Source: Synergistaceae bacterium
GTDB taxonomy: Bacteria > Synergistota > Synergistia > Synergistales > Aminobacteriaceae
DNA: 64,000 nt
Direction: 5' to 3'
NCBI GenBank assembly: GCA_017540085.1
Contig: JAFYBQ010000013.1
Location: 27,675 to 91,674, forward strand
Positions 42,405 through 53,068 of the stretch are shown here, piece by piece. The notes beneath the pieces were generated by a model. The model was not told where the DNA came from, did no database searches, and saw only the letters and a program-made list of their open reading frames with translations. Within the stretch, counting starts at the first letter, position 1, and each line of letters opens with the position of its first letter. The translations under genes and the position numbers were made by a program.

Positions 42405-44825
42405 ATGAATGAGAGATACGGCCCGCGGCATTCACGCGGGAACAACGATATAAATTACCGCATTGACCTTGACGAAATGCTCCTCAGAAACCGACAGCAT
42501 CAGCAGAGAATTAGACAGGAGCAGGAATATGAGTCCCAGCACCCGCATAATCATTCCCCGAAACCGCACAAGAGAAAACATGTCTCAATCATGAAGATTA
42601 TACTGATGACTATACTTCTTGTGATACTTCTTGCGACAGGGGCATTAAGCGCGGGAGTCGCTTGGTATGTCGTGAAATTGTCCGAGGATCTTCCCAGCAT
42701 GGTAGAGCTTGCCAACCCCCGTAGCAGTCTTCCTTCTATCATGTATGACAGGAACGGGGAAGTTATAGCGCGTCTCTTCATCGAGAACAGGACACCGCTA
42801 GAGCTTCATGAGATGTCCCCGAACATAATACGGGCTGTGCTTGCGGCGGAGGACTCAGCGTTCTACCAGCACGGCGGAATACGAATAGGATCTATACTGC
42901 GTGCGCTGTGGACAGACATTGTAGAGGGCGGAAAAGTACAAGGGGCAAGCACAATCACACAGCAGTTAGCGCGGAACTTGTTTTTGACACATGAGAAGAG
43001 CATAACCCGTAAGGCCAAAGAGATAATTATCGCGATGAGGCTCGAAAAATTATTCCCGAAAGACAAAATACTAGAGCTGTATTTGAACACGATAAATTTC
43101 GGGCGCGGGGCATGGGGAGTCGAGACAGCCGCCCGGACATATTTCGACAAGTCAGCAAGAGATTTAGACGTGGCGCAGTCGGCAATACTCGCGGGACTCA
43201 TCGCCAACCCCGGACGCTACAATCCGCAGTCAAGCATAAGCAACGCAAAAGCCCGGCAGAATTATGTTCTCGGACGTATGGAGACTCTCGGATGGATTAC
43301 GCCCGAACAGAGGCAGGCAGCATACGATGAGGAATTGCAGTTCCGCAGCCGCTCCAACAAGATTGAAGAGTACAACATGGCACCCTATTTCGTTTCTCAC
43401 CTTCTGTTTAATGACCTTCTCCCGAAATACGGAAAGGATGAAGTTTACAGCGGTGGAATGGAAATCTACACGACTCTTGACCTCAAATTGCAGGAAAAAG
43501 CAAGGGAGGCAATAAACGGCCTCAACAAAAATGTAATGGGCGCACTTGTCTGCATTGAGTCAGAAACAGGCGAGGTATTAGCCCTTGTCGGAGGCAAAGA
43601 CTTCAAGGAGAGCAAATTCAACCGTGCGACTCAGGCAGTCCGTCAGCCCGGCTCCAGCTTCAAGCCGATTGTTTACGCCGCAGCAATGGAAGAAGACGTA
43701 ATGCCCAGCGATCACTTTCTCGATGCTCCGATAACGTTCAAGCAGAAGGGCGGAAAGGGCAAGGGATGGTCTCCGCACAATTCCGGCGGGGGGTATTCGG
43801 GCGAGGTTACATTACAGCGGGCGTTAGTCGGCTCATACAACACTGTTGCAGTGAGAGTCGCGGCATATATCGGAACGGACGCAATCGTGAAGATGGCGCG
43901 TAATATGGGAATTGAGACAAAATATCTCCCTAATGATTTATCGGTCGCGCTCGGCTCTGCGAGTCTGACTCCGCTTGAGATGGCTGTGGCGTTCAACTGC
44001 TTCAACAACGGCGGGAAAAGAATCGTCCCCCTGATGATTCGCGAAATCAAAGACCGGGACGGCAATGTGTTAGAGAAACGGCAGACGGCAGAGTCCCAGG
44101 CGATGAGGCCGGAGACGGCATACGCTCTGCGCTCTATGATGCAGGACGCAGTGAGGTCAGGGACAGGAAAGCCCGCGGCAATCAAGGACATCAACACATT
44201 CGGCAAGACAGGAACGTCAAATGATTTCATTGACGCATGGTTCTGCGGAGGCGTTCCCGGGCTGACAACGGTTGTTTATGTCGGGCGCGATGATCACAAG
44301 TCGATGGGTCGCCGCGCTTTCGGCGGGACAATGGCCGCTCCTGTGTGGAAAAAGTTTATGACGTATGCCGCTGAAGAGCAGAATACCCCGGCGAATTTCC
44401 CGGCTCCGCCTGACTGGGTAGAGGTCGACAAGGTATCAATCTGCCGTGCTACTGGCTACCGTGCGCGGGGAGGGTGTCAGGCTGTCCCGCTGTTTTTCCC
44501 GAAAGGAAGAAGCCCTACTGCCTCATGCCCCGTTCACGGAGGGAGCTACAGAGCCGCCGACAATGATCCGAGAGGCCCGCGGCTTTTCCTCGTTGAGCAG
44601 GATGATACGTATCTTGCGCGTTCGTACTCAGAGCCGAGAGAGTCAGGAAGCAAGAAATCATCACAGCAGGAGTCCTCACAGGCAAAAGCCTCCCAGCAGG
44701 TCAGCGCACACACAAATGCCGCTGTGCCGAGACCGTCAGCACCTGCCCCGAAACGGAGCGAGCCACAGCTGAGCGAGGTTGAGCAGCGTTACCGGCAGTT
44801 GCTGAAACAATACGGCTTGGAGTAA
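42405..44825 (+). CDS. mrcA: Penicillin-binding protein 1A (bifunctional peptidoglycan synthase)
   Basis: 806 aa. A basic cytoplasmic tail (about 1-58) precedes the membrane anchor IILMTILLVILLATGALSAG. The GT51 glycosyltransferase domain has AAEDSAFYQHGGI, QGASTITQQLARNLFLT and RKAKEIIIAMRLE. The transpeptidase domain has PGSSFKPIVYA (Ser nucleophile), GSYNTVAV (SxN) and KTGTSND (KTG). A long Ser/Gln/Ala/Pro-rich C-terminal tail follows. It polymerises and cross-links murein. A terminator follows. Confidence 0.94.
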   Translation: MNERYGPRHSRGNNDINYRIDLDEMLLRNRQHQQRIRQEQEYESQHPHNHSPKPHKRKHVSIMKIILMTILLVILLATGALSAGVAWYVVKLSEDLPSMVELANPRSSLPSIMYDRNGEVIARLFIENRTPLELHEMSPNIIRAVLAAEDSAFYQHGGIRIGSILRALWTDIVEGGKVQGASTITQQLARNLFLTHEKSITRKAKEIIIAMRLEKLFPKDKILELYLNTINFGRGAWGVETAARTYFDKSARDLDVAQSAILAGLIANPGRYNPQSSISNAKARQNYVLGRMETLGWITPEQRQAAYDEELQFRSRSNKIEEYNMAPYFVSHLLFNDLLPKYGKDEVYSGGMEIYTTLDLKLQEKAREAINGLNKNVMGALVCIESETGEVLALVGGKDFKESKFNRATQAVRQPGSSFKPIVYAAAMEEDVMPSDHFLDAPITFKQKGGKGKGWSPHNSGGGYSGEVTLQRALVGSYNTVAVRVAAYIGTDAIVKMARNMGIETKYLPNDLSVALGSASLTPLEMAVAFNCFNNGGKRIVPLMIREIKDRDGNVLEKRQTAESQAMRPETAYALRSMMQDAVRSGTGKPAAIKDINTFGKTGTSNDFIDAWFCGGVPGLTTVVYVGRDDHKSMGRRAFGGTMAAPVWKKFMTYAAEEQNTPANFPAPPDWVEVDKVSICRATGYRARGGCQAVPLFFPKGRSPTASCPVHGGSYRAADNDPRGPRLFLVEQDDTYLARSYSEPRESGSKKSSQQESSQAKASQQVSAHTNAAVPRPSAPAPKRSEPQLSEVEQRYRQLLKQYGLE

Positions 44826-44831
44826 ATGCCG

Positions 44832-44863
44832 CCCCCGGTGTGAGAGCATCGGGGGATTTTTTT
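44832..44863 (+). terminator. Terminator after PBP1A gene
   Basis: 9-bp stem CCCCCGGTG/CATCGGGGG, then ATTTTTTT. Confidence 0.88.
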
Positions 44864-44889
44864 ACCCTCATCAATTCTGATTTCTGTTA

Positions 44890-44895
44890 TATAAT
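44890..44895 (+). promoter_or_regulatory. -10 box of glpX transcript
   Basis: TATAAT about 58 bases before the glpX ATG, downstream of the PBP1A terminator. -35 not clear. Confidence 0.4.
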
Positions 44896-44952
44896 TTTTC
44901 CCATCACAAAAAACATTCACACAAAAATTTTTCACGGGAGGAAATTTTCATC

Positions 44953-45975
44953 ATGGCATTGTTCGCGCAGGACAAGAATCTTGCTATGGAGTTAGTCAGG
45001 TCAGCAGAGGCCGCTGTCATGGCATCGGGTCGCTGGTTCGGACTCGGCGACAAAAACGAGGTTGACCGCGCCGCAGTAGAGGCTATGCGCTACGTTTTGC
45101 ACGGTGTTGACATGAAGGGCGTTGTAGTCATCGGCGAGGGCGAAAAGGACGAGGCTCCCATGCTCTTTAACGGCGAGGAAGTCGGCACAGGTGAAGGCCC
45201 TGAAGTCGATATAGCTGTTGACCCTATAGACGGCACAAGGCTTATGGCGCAGGGGCAGGACGGTGCAATAAGCGTAATCGCCGCAGCTCCGAGAGGCTCA
45301 ATGTTCAGCCCGGATAATCTCTTCTACCTCAACAAAATTGTTACTGGCCCGGAAGCAGCAGGGTATATCGACATTCAAGCCCCTATAGAGTTTAACGTCC
45401 GAATAGTCGCAAAGGCAAAAGGCAAAAAGATAGAGGAGACCACCGTTGTAATGCTTGACCGTCCGAGAAACGCCGAAATCCTCAAAAAGGTTCGGGCAAT
45501 GGGTGCGCGGGTCAGGCTAATCGGGGACGGAGATGTAGCAGGCGCATTGATGACGAGTCTCCCCGGCCATGAAACAGCAGATATACTTCTCGGCATTGGC
45601 GGATCTCCCGAAGCCGTAATCACTGCCTGCGCTATGAAGTGTCTTGACGCTAACATGCAGTGCCAGCCGTATTTCAGGAATGACGATGACGAAGCGAAAG
45701 CTAGGGAGCGCGGACTAACACGCGATACAGTTCTGACGATTGACGACCTCGTGAAGGGGGACAATGTATTTTTCGCGGCGGCGGGAGGGTCTGACGGTGA
45801 TTTACTGCGCGGGGTTCACTATCACGGGGCGCATATTGAGACTAACTCGCTTTGCATGAGGAGCAGCTCAGGGACAATCAGATTCATATCCGCGACACAT
45901 TCACAGAAAAAACTTGAGGAAATGGGCGGGAATATCGCCTATGACCCGTCAGTAAAAGAGGAGCTTGGACTGTAA
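44953..45975 (+). CDS. glpX: Class II fructose-1,6-bisphosphatase
   Basis: 340 aa. GlpX-type enzymes dephosphorylate fructose-1,6-bisphosphate in gluconeogenesis. Conserved: [42 protein letters not shown], the metal site [20 protein letters not shown] and [18 protein letters not shown]. The gene overlaps dedA by one base (TAATG). Confidence 0.94.
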   Translation: MALFAQDKNLAMELVRSAEAAVMASGRWFGLGDKNEVDRAAVEAMRYVLHGVDMKGVVVIGEGEKDEAPMLFNGEEVGTGEGPEVDIAVDPIDGTRLMAQGQDGAISVIAAAPRGSMFSPDNLFYLNKIVTGPEAAGYIDIQAPIEFNVRIVAKAKGKKIEETTVVMLDRPRNAEILKKVRAMGARVRLIGDGDVAGALMTSLPGHETADILLGIGGSPEAVITACAMKCLDANMQCQPYFRNDDDEAKARERGLTRDTVLTIDDLVKGDNVFFAAAGGSDGDLLRGVHYHGAHIETNSLCMRSSSGTIRFISATHSQKKLEEMGGNIAYDPSVKEELGL

Positions 45976-46586
45976 TGCACATAATCAGCGCGCTTACCTC
46001 GTGGCTTGTCGACACAATCGGCAGTATGGGCTACACCGGCATAATATCGCTAATGTTCCTCGAATCGTCGTTCTTCCCTTTTCCCAGTGAAGTTGTCATG
46101 CCTCCTGCGGGCTATCTCGCGTGGAAGGGGGAAATGTCTTTGTCCCTCGTGCTGATTTCCGGCATTGCCGGGAGCTTGCTGGGTGCGCTGTTCAATTACT
46201 GGCTGGCGGTGAAATTAGGCCGTCCGTTTCTGCTGAAGTACGGAAAATATTTCTTCATATCCCCCGAATCAATCGACAAAGCCGACAAATTTTTCTCCAA
46301 GCACGGCCATGTAAGCACCCTTGTAGGCAGACTACTTCCCGTAATACGTCAATATATTTCCCTTCCTGCCGGAATTGCGCGTATGCCAATGAAAACGTTT
46401 ATGCTCTTCACGACAATAGGCGCGGGGGCGTGGGTTGTTGTGCTGACGTTCGCGGGCTACCTTCTCGGAGAACATCAAGACATGCTGAAAGAATATCTCC
46501 ATGTCATAACGCTTGCATGTGTCGGACTCGCTGTGATTATCGCGGGAGGCTACATCCTCTATCTCAGGAGACGGCGGAAATCATGA
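45975..46586 (+). CDS. DedA-family membrane protein
   Basis: 203 aa, about five hydrophobic segments. The DedA/SNARE-associated signature is in [20 protein letters not shown] and [21 protein letters not shown]. DedA proteins flip undecaprenyl phosphate or phospholipids. The last bases overlap the comM start. It lies downstream of glpX without a gap, so the three are co-transcribed. Confidence 0.9.
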   Translation: MHIISALTSWLVDTIGSMGYTGIISLMFLESSFFPFPSEVVMPPAGYLAWKGEMSLSLVLISGIAGSLLGALFNYWLAVKLGRPFLLKYGKYFFISPESIDKADKFFSKHGHVSTLVGRLLPVIRQYISLPAGIARMPMKTFMLFTTIGAGAWVVVLTFAGYLLGEHQDMLKEYLHVITLACVGLAVIIAGGYILYLRRRRKS

Positions 46587-48088
46587 GCGGTATACCCGGC
46601 GTAACGCTGAGGGGAATGGAGGCACTTCCCGTTGAAGTCGAGGTAGAAATCACCGGGGGAATATTTCAGGTGAATATTGTCGGAATGCCTGACACGGCGG
46701 TGCGTGAGTCAAAAGAGCGCGTGAGATCTGCATTGCGTTCGCTGGGTCTGAATCTGCGCGGAAGAGTCTCCGTCAACCTTGCCCCTGCTGACCTCCCGAA
46801 AGAAGGCGCACTGCTTGACCTTCCTATAGCACTGGGAATGATTAAGGCAATGGGCGCACTGAAGGAATGTCCGAAAGCGTTATACATGGGAGAACTTGCG
46901 CTTGACGGTAGATTGCGGCGGGTGAGGGGTGCTGTTCCGGCGGCGTTTCTTGCGCGGAAAATGAAAATCCCGCTGTACATTCCATCGGGGAACGCTGAGG
47001 AAGTCGCGTTAGTGCAGGGAGTGGAGGCTTACTGCGCGGACAATCTCGCCGAACTCGTCATGATGATACGGGGAGAAGAGAATCCCCGGCCATTACCCCC
47101 GGCGTATATTCCTGATTTGCCTGTGAACGCTGACCCGGATTTTTCCGACATAAAAGGACAGATTCAGGCAAAAAGAGCCGCAGAAATCGCCGCGGCAGGC
47201 CATCACAATTTGCTGCTTGTAGGCTCACCCGGAAGCGGTAAGACCCTAATCGCCAAAGCCATCGCCGGAATTTTGCCGCCTCTCACTGATGACGAGCTTG
47301 TAGAAACAATGCTAGTACGCAGCACTTTGGGACTTGAGACAAAAGCCGGGCGCATTAGGCCGTTTCGGACAGTACATTTCACAGCAAGCACCGTATCAAT
47401 CTGCGGAGGAGGCTTTGACTTGAGGCCGGGGGAAGTGTCATTAGCTCACAGGGGCGTATTGTTCCTCGACGAGTACACAGAGTTCCGGCGGGACTTGACC
47501 GAGAGTTTACGCGCTCCGATTGAGGACGGAGAAATTCACGTTAGCCGGGCTTCAGGGTCAGTAACATACCCTTCAAGAGTGCTTCTTGTGCTGGCGGCGA
47601 ATCCATGCGCCTGCGGTTACTTGGGAGACCCCGTACAGCCGTGCAAATGCTCACCGTCAGAAATAGAACGCTACAAGCGAAAACTTTCCGGGCCAATCAT
47701 GGACAGGATAGACCTACAAATAGCAGTGCCGAGACTCACACCGCAGGAATTATTGTCCATCGACAAGAACAGCAAGCCCCCCGAAACAAGCGCGGCAATC
47801 AGGGAGAGAGTCATACGCGCAAGAAATATACAGGTTGAACGCTGGCGGGAATATGGTTTTGTCTGCAACGCCGAAATCCCCGAAAAGCTCGTGAAAAGAT
47901 GCCTGACGCTTGACGACGACACGCGGTCATATCTTGCGTCAATGGCGGCGAAAGTGAACTTATCCGGGCGCGGGTTAAGCCGTGTGCTGAAAGTTGCCCG
48001 GACTATAGCTGACCTTCTCGGCGAGAAAGACATTCAGAAAATGCACATTGCGGAAGCGTTGATGTACCGTCAGCGCGGCGAAAGGTGA
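46583..48088 (+). CDS. comM: ComM/YifB-family Mg-chelatase-like AAA+ helicase
   Basis: 501 aa from ATG 46583 (overlapping dedA); the frame is open upstream but that part is antiphase coding noise in dedA. Lon-protease-like N-terminus ([22 protein letters not shown]), then Walker [17 protein letters not shown] and [13 protein letters not shown] (Walker B), then [18 protein letters not shown] and the C-terminal helicase lid. ComM promotes branch migration during natural transformation, in line with the type IV pilus genes in this window. Confidence 0.92.
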   Translation: MSGIPGVTLRGMEALPVEVEVEITGGIFQVNIVGMPDTAVRESKERVRSALRSLGLNLRGRVSVNLAPADLPKEGALLDLPIALGMIKAMGALKECPKALYMGELALDGRLRRVRGAVPAAFLARKMKIPLYIPSGNAEEVALVQGVEAYCADNLAELVMMIRGEENPRPLPPAYIPDLPVNADPDFSDIKGQIQAKRAAEIAAAGHHNLLLVGSPGSGKTLIAKAIAGILPPLTDDELVETMLVRSTLGLETKAGRIRPFRTVHFTASTVSICGGGFDLRPGEVSLAHRGVLFLDEYTEFRRDLTESLRAPIEDGEIHVSRASGSVTYPSRVLLVLAANPCACGYLGDPVQPCKCSPSEIERYKRKLSGPIMDRIDLQIAVPRLTPQELLSIDKNSKPPETSAAIRERVIRARNIQVERWREYGFVCNAEIPEKLVKRCLTLDDDTRSYLASMAAKVNLSGRGLSRVLKVARTIADLLGEKDIQKMHIAEALMYRQRGER

Positions 48089-48096
48089 AAAAAATT

Positions 48097-48127
48097 CCCC
48101 CCGTCTTTTTTCAGGCAGGGGGAAAAA
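48097..48127. terminator. Bidirectional terminator between comM and wzz
   Basis: CCCCC/GGGGG stem flanked by A-run and T-run on either side. Confidence 0.6.
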
Positions 48128-48129
48128 TA

Positions 48130-49281
48130 CTACTCATCATCATAATCATATTCCTTGGCTTTTTTCAGGGCGCGGATATGCTCGGCGAGGAACGCCCAGA
48201 TAATTCCAAGCCCAAATCCGGCCATTGCCCCTAGAACTATAATCCTTGCCCGACGCGGAAGGTACTTGTAATCCGGGGGCGTTGCAGGGTCTACAATCTG
48301 GAGCGTAGAAAGGTCGTTGGCCTCAGAAAGTTTCGCGTTCTCGTACTGCCTCAGCATAGTGTCATACTTGACTGTTGCGAATCTCAAAGCGCGCTCATAT
48401 CTCATATACTCTACATTAAGCTCCGGGACGTTTCCCAGCGAGGACAGAATATCTCCCGATGTTGCGCGCCCCTGCCTGCGCTCTGTGCGCTTCTGCTCTT
48501 CCTCTAGGCGGTGAAGCTCCTTTGTCATGGCCTCAAGCTGTGAGCGGGCGAGCTTGAGACGGGGGTTGTCCTGGCGGGCATAGCTTGAGAGCGATGAGAT
48601 TTCGACATTTTTGGCGGCTATCTGGTTTCTGAGGCTTGATATTGATCCGAGCAGGGAGGCTGTCTGAGACCCAAGGGCAAGCACTCCGCTGTTCTGCTGG
48701 TATTTCATCATGGCGTTCTCCGCATCGGCTAATTCCTGCTGTGCCTGCATGAGCTGATTCTCGAAAAATAGCCTCTTCTCCTGCGCGTCATCAAATGCTA
48801 TCTCCCTCATCTTGAGCTGAAGCTGTTCGACAAACGCATTCGCCATGTCCGAAGCTCTCTGCGGATCTGTATGGAGGTACGCAACGCTGAGAATACCGCT
48901 GCTGTTGTCGACAGTTGCCTCAAGGCTTCCCAGTACAGCCTGCCTCGCCATTAGCCGTATGTCCATGCTCATTTCCTCCATGAGGTTGAATTTGTCGATA
49001 ATCGCGTCAACCACCGTGTTGCCGTTAAGGATGCCTATCATCCTCTGAGCCGATGACCCCGGCTGAAATCCCATAAAGGTCGCAAATCCTCCGTACGGGG
49101 ACGATGTTCCCCCCGGCGGAATGATCCTGCATTCAGCACGGTATATAAACGGCCTCGTGAAAGCATATACGGTAGCCGCCGCCCCGAAAATAAACGTCAG
49201 GAAGAATATCAGCCATTTTTTTCTCCAAAGTATGCTGAATATGTCTAGCAGTGATAATTCTTGCTCGTCTTCATACTGCAT
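48130..49281 (-). CDS. Wzz/GumC-type polysaccharide chain-length determinant
   Basis: 383 aa. It has two membrane helices: residues 23-43 (WLIFFLTFIFGAAATVYAF) and 345-365 (IIVLGAMAGFGLGIIWAFLA), with a long coiled-coil periplasmic part between. RIIPPGGTSSPYGG and VDPATPPDYKYLPRRA (proline-rich before TM2) are typical of this PCP family. It has no kinase domain. It controls O-antigen or exopolysaccharide length. The pseudogene at 27.5 kb and the glycosyltransferase at 52 kb are other envelope-sugar genes in the window. Confidence 0.85.
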   Translation of the reverse strand: MQYEDEQELSLLDIFSILWRKKWLIFFLTFIFGAAATVYAFTRPFIYRAECRIIPPGGTSSPYGGFATFMGFQPGSSAQRMIGILNGNTVVDAIIDKFNLMEEMSMDIRLMARQAVLGSLEATVDNSSGILSVAYLHTDPQRASDMANAFVEQLQLKMREIAFDDAQEKRLFFENQLMQAQQELADAENAMMKYQQNSGVLALGSQTASLLGSISSLRNQIAAKNVEISSLSSYARQDNPRLKLARSQLEAMTKELHRLEEEQKRTERRQGRATSGDILSSLGNVPELNVEYMRYERALRFATVKYDTMLRQYENAKLSEANDLSTLQIVDPATPPDYKYLPRRARIIVLGAMAGFGLGIIWAFLAEHIRALKKAKEYDYDDE

Positions 49282-49329
49282 GTATCAAATCAAATCCCTT
49301 CATGTGAAATTTTGCGCTGATTATAACAT

Positions 49330-50034
49330 TCAAGCCCCGTAAAGCACACGGATACATGCCTCACTCAGTGCCTTTAGGCTCGAAACCTGCCTTTCACACG
49401 GAAGCCCGGAAGCCTCATACGCAAGCGGCAATTCAGTGCAGCCCATCGTAACAGGAACATCACGCTCCCGCCACAATTCACGGACAACATCATTCATGAT
49501 CTCCCCCGCCGTTTTCATGTCTCCGGCTTTTACCTTCCTCACACAGAGCTGGACTCTCTCCTGCTGATTCGGGGACGGCTTCAGGAAGTGATAATTCATT
49601 CTCTGCGCACACTCCGGGTAAATCATGCTCTTCTGTGTCCCGTCAGTCGCAAGAAGCCACGAGCAATTACCCTGACTCAATTCCTTTGCGGCCTCAACGG
49701 TAGCTTCTACGATGTGGATTAACGGCACGGGCAATTCATCCCTGAAGCGGTCAATGAAGTAGTGCGCGGTGTTGCAGGGGACAGCGAGAACATCCGCCCC
49801 CCATTTCACGAGCTGAAGAAGGTTGCGACGAATCACGGGCAGGGGGTCAGGGCCGAGTCCCATGAGGCCGTCGCTCCTGTCGGGTGTCTCAGGGTCAGAC
49901 AGCATTATGATTTTCGGGTGCTGTGAGTCATTTTCGGCGGGACAGTCGCGGGCGAGTATTCGGAGAAATTCAGCGCAGGCAGCCGGACCCATTCCGCCGA
50001 GAACGCCTAACACTTTTTCCGGACGTGCTGACAT
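49330..50034 (-). CDS. Aspartate/glutamate racemase-family protein
   Basis: 234 aa. PLP-independent racemases use two cysteines: VLAVPCNTAHYF (first Cys) and VTMGCTELPLAY (second Cys), both present. VLGVLGGMGPAACAEFL is the N-terminal signature. It is probably a broad-spectrum or aspartate racemase supplying D-amino acids to the wall. It is a single gene next to cstA, divergently oriented. Confidence 0.9.
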   Translation of the reverse strand: MSARPEKVLGVLGGMGPAACAEFLRILARDCPAENDSQHPKIIMLSDPETPDRSDGLMGLGPDPLPVIRRNLLQLVKWGADVLAVPCNTAHYFIDRFRDELPVPLIHIVEATVEAAKELSQGNCSWLLATDGTQKSMIYPECAQRMNYHFLKPSPNQQERVQLCVRKVKAGDMKTAGEIMNDVVRELWRERDVPVTMGCTELPLAYEASGLPCERQVSSLKALSEACIRVLYGA

Positions 50035-50135
50035 GGAAAATACGCCTCCTTTAATGTTTGTGCTTGATTATATTTTGGAATGGACTAAAATTTTCCACAT
50101 ACTACCACAATTTTTCAGAAGGGAGAAAAATTTTC

Positions 50136-51644
50136 ATGTATTCATTTATCGGCGGCCTTGTGATTCTTGTGCTTGGCTATATGATTTACGGCGCGATTGT
50201 CGACAAGATTTTTGCTCCGACAGACAACCCGACACCGTGCGTTGCTCATCCTGACGGCGTTGACTTTGTTCCCATCACCCCGGGGCGTGCGTTCCTGATT
50301 CAGCTCCTGAACATCGCCGGGCTTGGGCCTATATTCGGAGCCTTAACGGGAGCTATCTGGGGGCCTCAGGTCTATTTGTGGATAGTTTTCGGGACAATTT
50401 TCGCGGGGGCAGTCCATGATTATCTCGTTGGTATGCTCTCAGTGAGGAATGACGGCGCGAGCGTCTCAGAGATCACCGGGAAATATCTCGGAGGCTTCAT
50501 GCTTCAGGTTATGCGCCTGTTCTCTGTCGTCCTTCTCGTGATGGTCGGAGTCGTCTTCATGGTAGGCCCCGCGGGACTTCTCGCGCTCATGGTAACACAG
50601 GGCACAAGCGGTGCTGTAGGTGCTGCGGCGGCAGGTGCTCCCGCCACTGCGCTGGGCTACACTGCGGCGGAATGGACAAAGATTCTCACCGTCATAATTC
50701 TTGTGTATTACTTCCTCGCTACCCTCCTTCCCATCGATAAGGTAATCGGCAAGATATATCCCGTTTTCGGCCTCGCGCTTATCTTCATGGCAGTCGGGAT
50801 CGGCGGTGTTACGGTCATGAATCACATCAACGGAACAAAGCCCATGATTGAATTGTGGGAAGGTCTCTACAACATGCACCCGAAAGCCGACTCAATGCCT
50901 ATATGGCCGCTAATGTTCATCACGGTGGCCTGCGGAGCGATTTCGGGATTCCACGCTACACAGTCCCCGTTGATGGCGCGGTGCTTAACGTCAGAGCGTC
51001 AGGGAAGGTTCGTATTCTACGGCGCAATGGTAGCTGAGGGAATTATCGCGTTGATTTGGGCAAGCGCGGGTATTGCGTTCTACAATGCGACAGACGGCGG
51101 ATTTTCTACAGCAGGGCTTCTCGCGGTCGGCGGAGGAAACTCAACGAGCGTATATCAAATCTCTGTCGGACTCTTAGGGCCTGTAGGCAGTATTTTGGCG
51201 TTACTCGGCGTTGTTGCATGTCCGATTACGTCAGGCGATACTGCATTCAGGAGCGCACGTTTAACCCTCGCTGACTGGTTCAAGATTGACCAGAAGGGAA
51301 TGGCGCCGAGACTCCTTCTTGCAGTTCCGTTACTCGCGGCGGGCTACGGTATTTCGTTCCTCGACTACGGAATCGTATGGCGTTATTTCTCATGGTCGAA
51401 TCAGACTCTCGCTATGATAGCTTTATGGGCAGGCGCGGTGTATCTCTGCAGGAACGTCAGCAAGGGCGCAAGCCTCATGGCCGCAATCCCGGCTACGTTC
51501 ATGTCAGCGGTCAGCGTAACATACTTCTGCATTGCTCCTGAATGCTATTTGATGCTTGAGAGGACTCTTGCTTACGGAATCGGAATTGGCGTTGCGGTAT
51601 TATTCGCGCTGATATTCTGCTTCACGACTTACCGCAAAGCATAG
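50136..51644 (+). CDS. cstA: CstA-family carbon starvation / pyruvate-peptide transporter
   Basis: 502 aa from ATG 50136, with GAAGGGAGAAA upstream; upstream frame from 50058 is not supported. About 14 membrane helices. The N-terminal GRAFLIQLLNIAGLGPIFGALTGAIWGPQVYLWIVFGTIFAGAVHDYL is the family signature. CstA homologues import pyruvate or peptides. It is shorter than E. coli CstA (about 700) but like the compact anaerobe form. An HMA-domain gene follows 14 bases on. Confidence 0.9.
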   Translation: MYSFIGGLVILVLGYMIYGAIVDKIFAPTDNPTPCVAHPDGVDFVPITPGRAFLIQLLNIAGLGPIFGALTGAIWGPQVYLWIVFGTIFAGAVHDYLVGMLSVRNDGASVSEITGKYLGGFMLQVMRLFSVVLLVMVGVVFMVGPAGLLALMVTQGTSGAVGAAAAGAPATALGYTAAEWTKILTVIILVYYFLATLLPIDKVIGKIYPVFGLALIFMAVGIGGVTVMNHINGTKPMIELWEGLYNMHPKADSMPIWPLMFITVACGAISGFHATQSPLMARCLTSERQGRFVFYGAMVAEGIIALIWASAGIAFYNATDGGFSTAGLLAVGGGNSTSVYQISVGLLGPVGSILALLGVVACPITSGDTAFRSARLTLADWFKIDQKGMAPRLLLAVPLLAAGYGISFLDYGIVWRYFSWSNQTLAMIALWAGAVYLCRNVSKGASLMAAIPATFMSAVSVTYFCIAPECYLMLERTLAYGIGIGVAVLFALIFCFTTYRKA

Positions 51645-51658
51645 CAGAGGACTCAATC

Positions 51659-51874
51659 ATGAAGAAAGTCATTCACGTTGTAGGCATGGGCTGTGAGAAG
51701 TGCGTTGCCCACGTCAAAGAAGCGTTAGAGGGACTCGACGGCGTTACGTCAGCAGAAGTGAGCCTCGACAAAAACACGGCGGTAATCACAATGTCGGCTG
51801 ATGTTGCTGACACGGCGATAATCGCGGCGATTGACGAGGCGGGCTACGATGTCAGCAAGATAGAAGCGGCGTAA
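51659..51874 (+). CDS. Heavy-metal-associated (HMA) domain protein
   Basis: 71 aa single HMA domain. VVGMGCEKCVAHVKEALEGLDGV carries CxxC metal site (Cys-Glu-Lys-Cys), followed by a beta-alpha-beta pattern ending in AAIDEAGYDVSKIEA. CopZ-like copper chaperones look like this, though no copper ATPase is present here. Placed 14 bases after cstA, an unusual companion. Confidence 0.85.
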   Translation: MKKVIHVVGMGCEKCVAHVKEALEGLDGVTSAEVSLDKNTAVITMSADVADTAIIAAIDEAGYDVSKIEAA

Positions 51875-51895
51875 GTCTCAGCAATACGAACTGTG

Positions 51896-51931
51896 AACGG
51901 GTTGTGCGGAAAAACACAGCCCGTTTTTTTG
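51896..51931 (+). terminator. Terminator after HMA gene
   Basis: Stem AACGGGTTGTG/CACAGCCCGTT with small bulge, then seven T. Confidence 0.88.
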
Positions 51932-51934
51932 CGC

Positions 51935-53068
51935 TCATATTCCGAGAAGCTGACAGTACCATTCAGACATTCTCGCGCCCTGAGTCTTAACGTCAAATCC
52001 TGCCTCCCTCGCGTAAATGCTCATGTCCCGGCGTATATGGCCGTCTGAAATCTTCAGTGCCTCATCAGCCCATTCACCTGCGGATTTTTTCAGCGGGAAA
52101 AAGTGAAAGTTATCACAAATTTTTGCGTCAATGGGAAGTTCAGTAGACGCTATCACAGGAAGCCCCGAAACTTGAGCCTCAACAACAGACATACCGAGTC
52201 CCTCGTAAAGGCTGGGAAATATAAATACGTCCATAGCCTGATAATATTTCTCCGCGTCTTGAACATCTCCGGCAAATATAACGCTGTCATTTAGGCCAAG
52301 CCGCGAAACTTTTTCCCTCACGTCCTCCATCAACGGCCCCTCGCCCGCAAGAAGAAGCACAGAATTTTCACGCCTCCTGAGAATCTCGGCGAATATGTCG
52401 ACAAGGAAATCATGATTTTTCTGAGGCATGAAACGCCCCGAATGACCCACAATGAATTTATCCGACAGCTTGAGCTTCCTGCGAGTCTCATTTCGGACTG
52501 TCTCATTGTAGGCGAATCGTTCGGTCTCGATTGCGTTCTGCCAGATTCTGACGCGCCCGGAGTCCACTGCTCTGCGCCCGAACTGAAATTCCCCGGCGAG
52601 CTTTGAGCAGGCACACATGTGGGTCGGGAAAATCCGCGAGAAATTCCGCAGGGTATACTTCATGATGTTGCGGGCTGTCTCGCCTTTTCCCTTTCCTGCT
52701 GTTGTGTGGGAGTGCGCGACTCTCAAAGGGACTCCCGCCCTCCATGCCGCGAATAGGGGAAATACTGACATCGTATTCATGTGCGAATATACAAGCGGGT
52801 AATTATTCTCCGTGAAAAGTTTGTAGAGTGCCTTGTGATATTCCGCCGCTTTCTGATACGGAGGGACTACGATAATTTTTCCGCCCATGCTGTTTATGAA
52901 GTCTTCATGAGTGTGCGTTGAATCCGCGTCAATGATAAAGTCATACTGTATTTTTGAGCGGTCTATGTTCTTGTAGTAGCCGAAAATTACGGACTCGACT
53001 CCCCCGTTACGCATTATGCCTATCACTTGCGCTATTCTTACAGGTAGCGCGGGCTTGATTATGGACAT
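51935..53068 (-). CDS. Glycosyltransferase family 4 (GT-B, EpsF-like)
   Basis: 377 aa. The N-terminal acceptor domain begins IAQVIGIMRNGGVESVIFGYY and the donor domain has HSGRFMPQKNHDFLVD, LLLAGEGPL and the E-x7-E motif FPSLYEGLGMSVVEAQVSGLPVIAS. It adds a sugar to an envelope or exopolysaccharide acceptor; donor sugar unknown. It converges on the HMA terminator and is divergent from rplU. Confidence 0.9.
   Translation of the reverse strand: MSIIKPALPVRIAQVIGIMRNGGVESVIFGYYKNIDRSKIQYDFIIDADSTHTHEDFINSMGGKIIVVPPYQKAAEYHKALYKLFTENNYPLVYSHMNTMSVFPLFAAWRAGVPLRVAHSHTTAGKGKGETARNIMKYTLRNFSRIFPTHMCACSKLAGEFQFGRRAVDSGRVRIWQNAIETERFAYNETVRNETRRKLKLSDKFIVGHSGRFMPQKNHDFLVDIFAEILRRRENSVLLLAGEGPLMEDVREKVSRLGLNDSVIFAGDVQDAEKYYQAMDVFIFPSLYEGLGMSVVEAQVSGLPVIASTELPIDAKICDNFHFFPLKKSAGEWADEALKISDGHIRRDMSIYAREAGFDVKTQGARMSEWYCQLLGI

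Noticed and set aside
46121..46582. ORF extension giving a 655-aa protein upstream of comM
   Set aside because: The added 154 codons run through dedA in another frame; ComM homology begins at ATG 46583.
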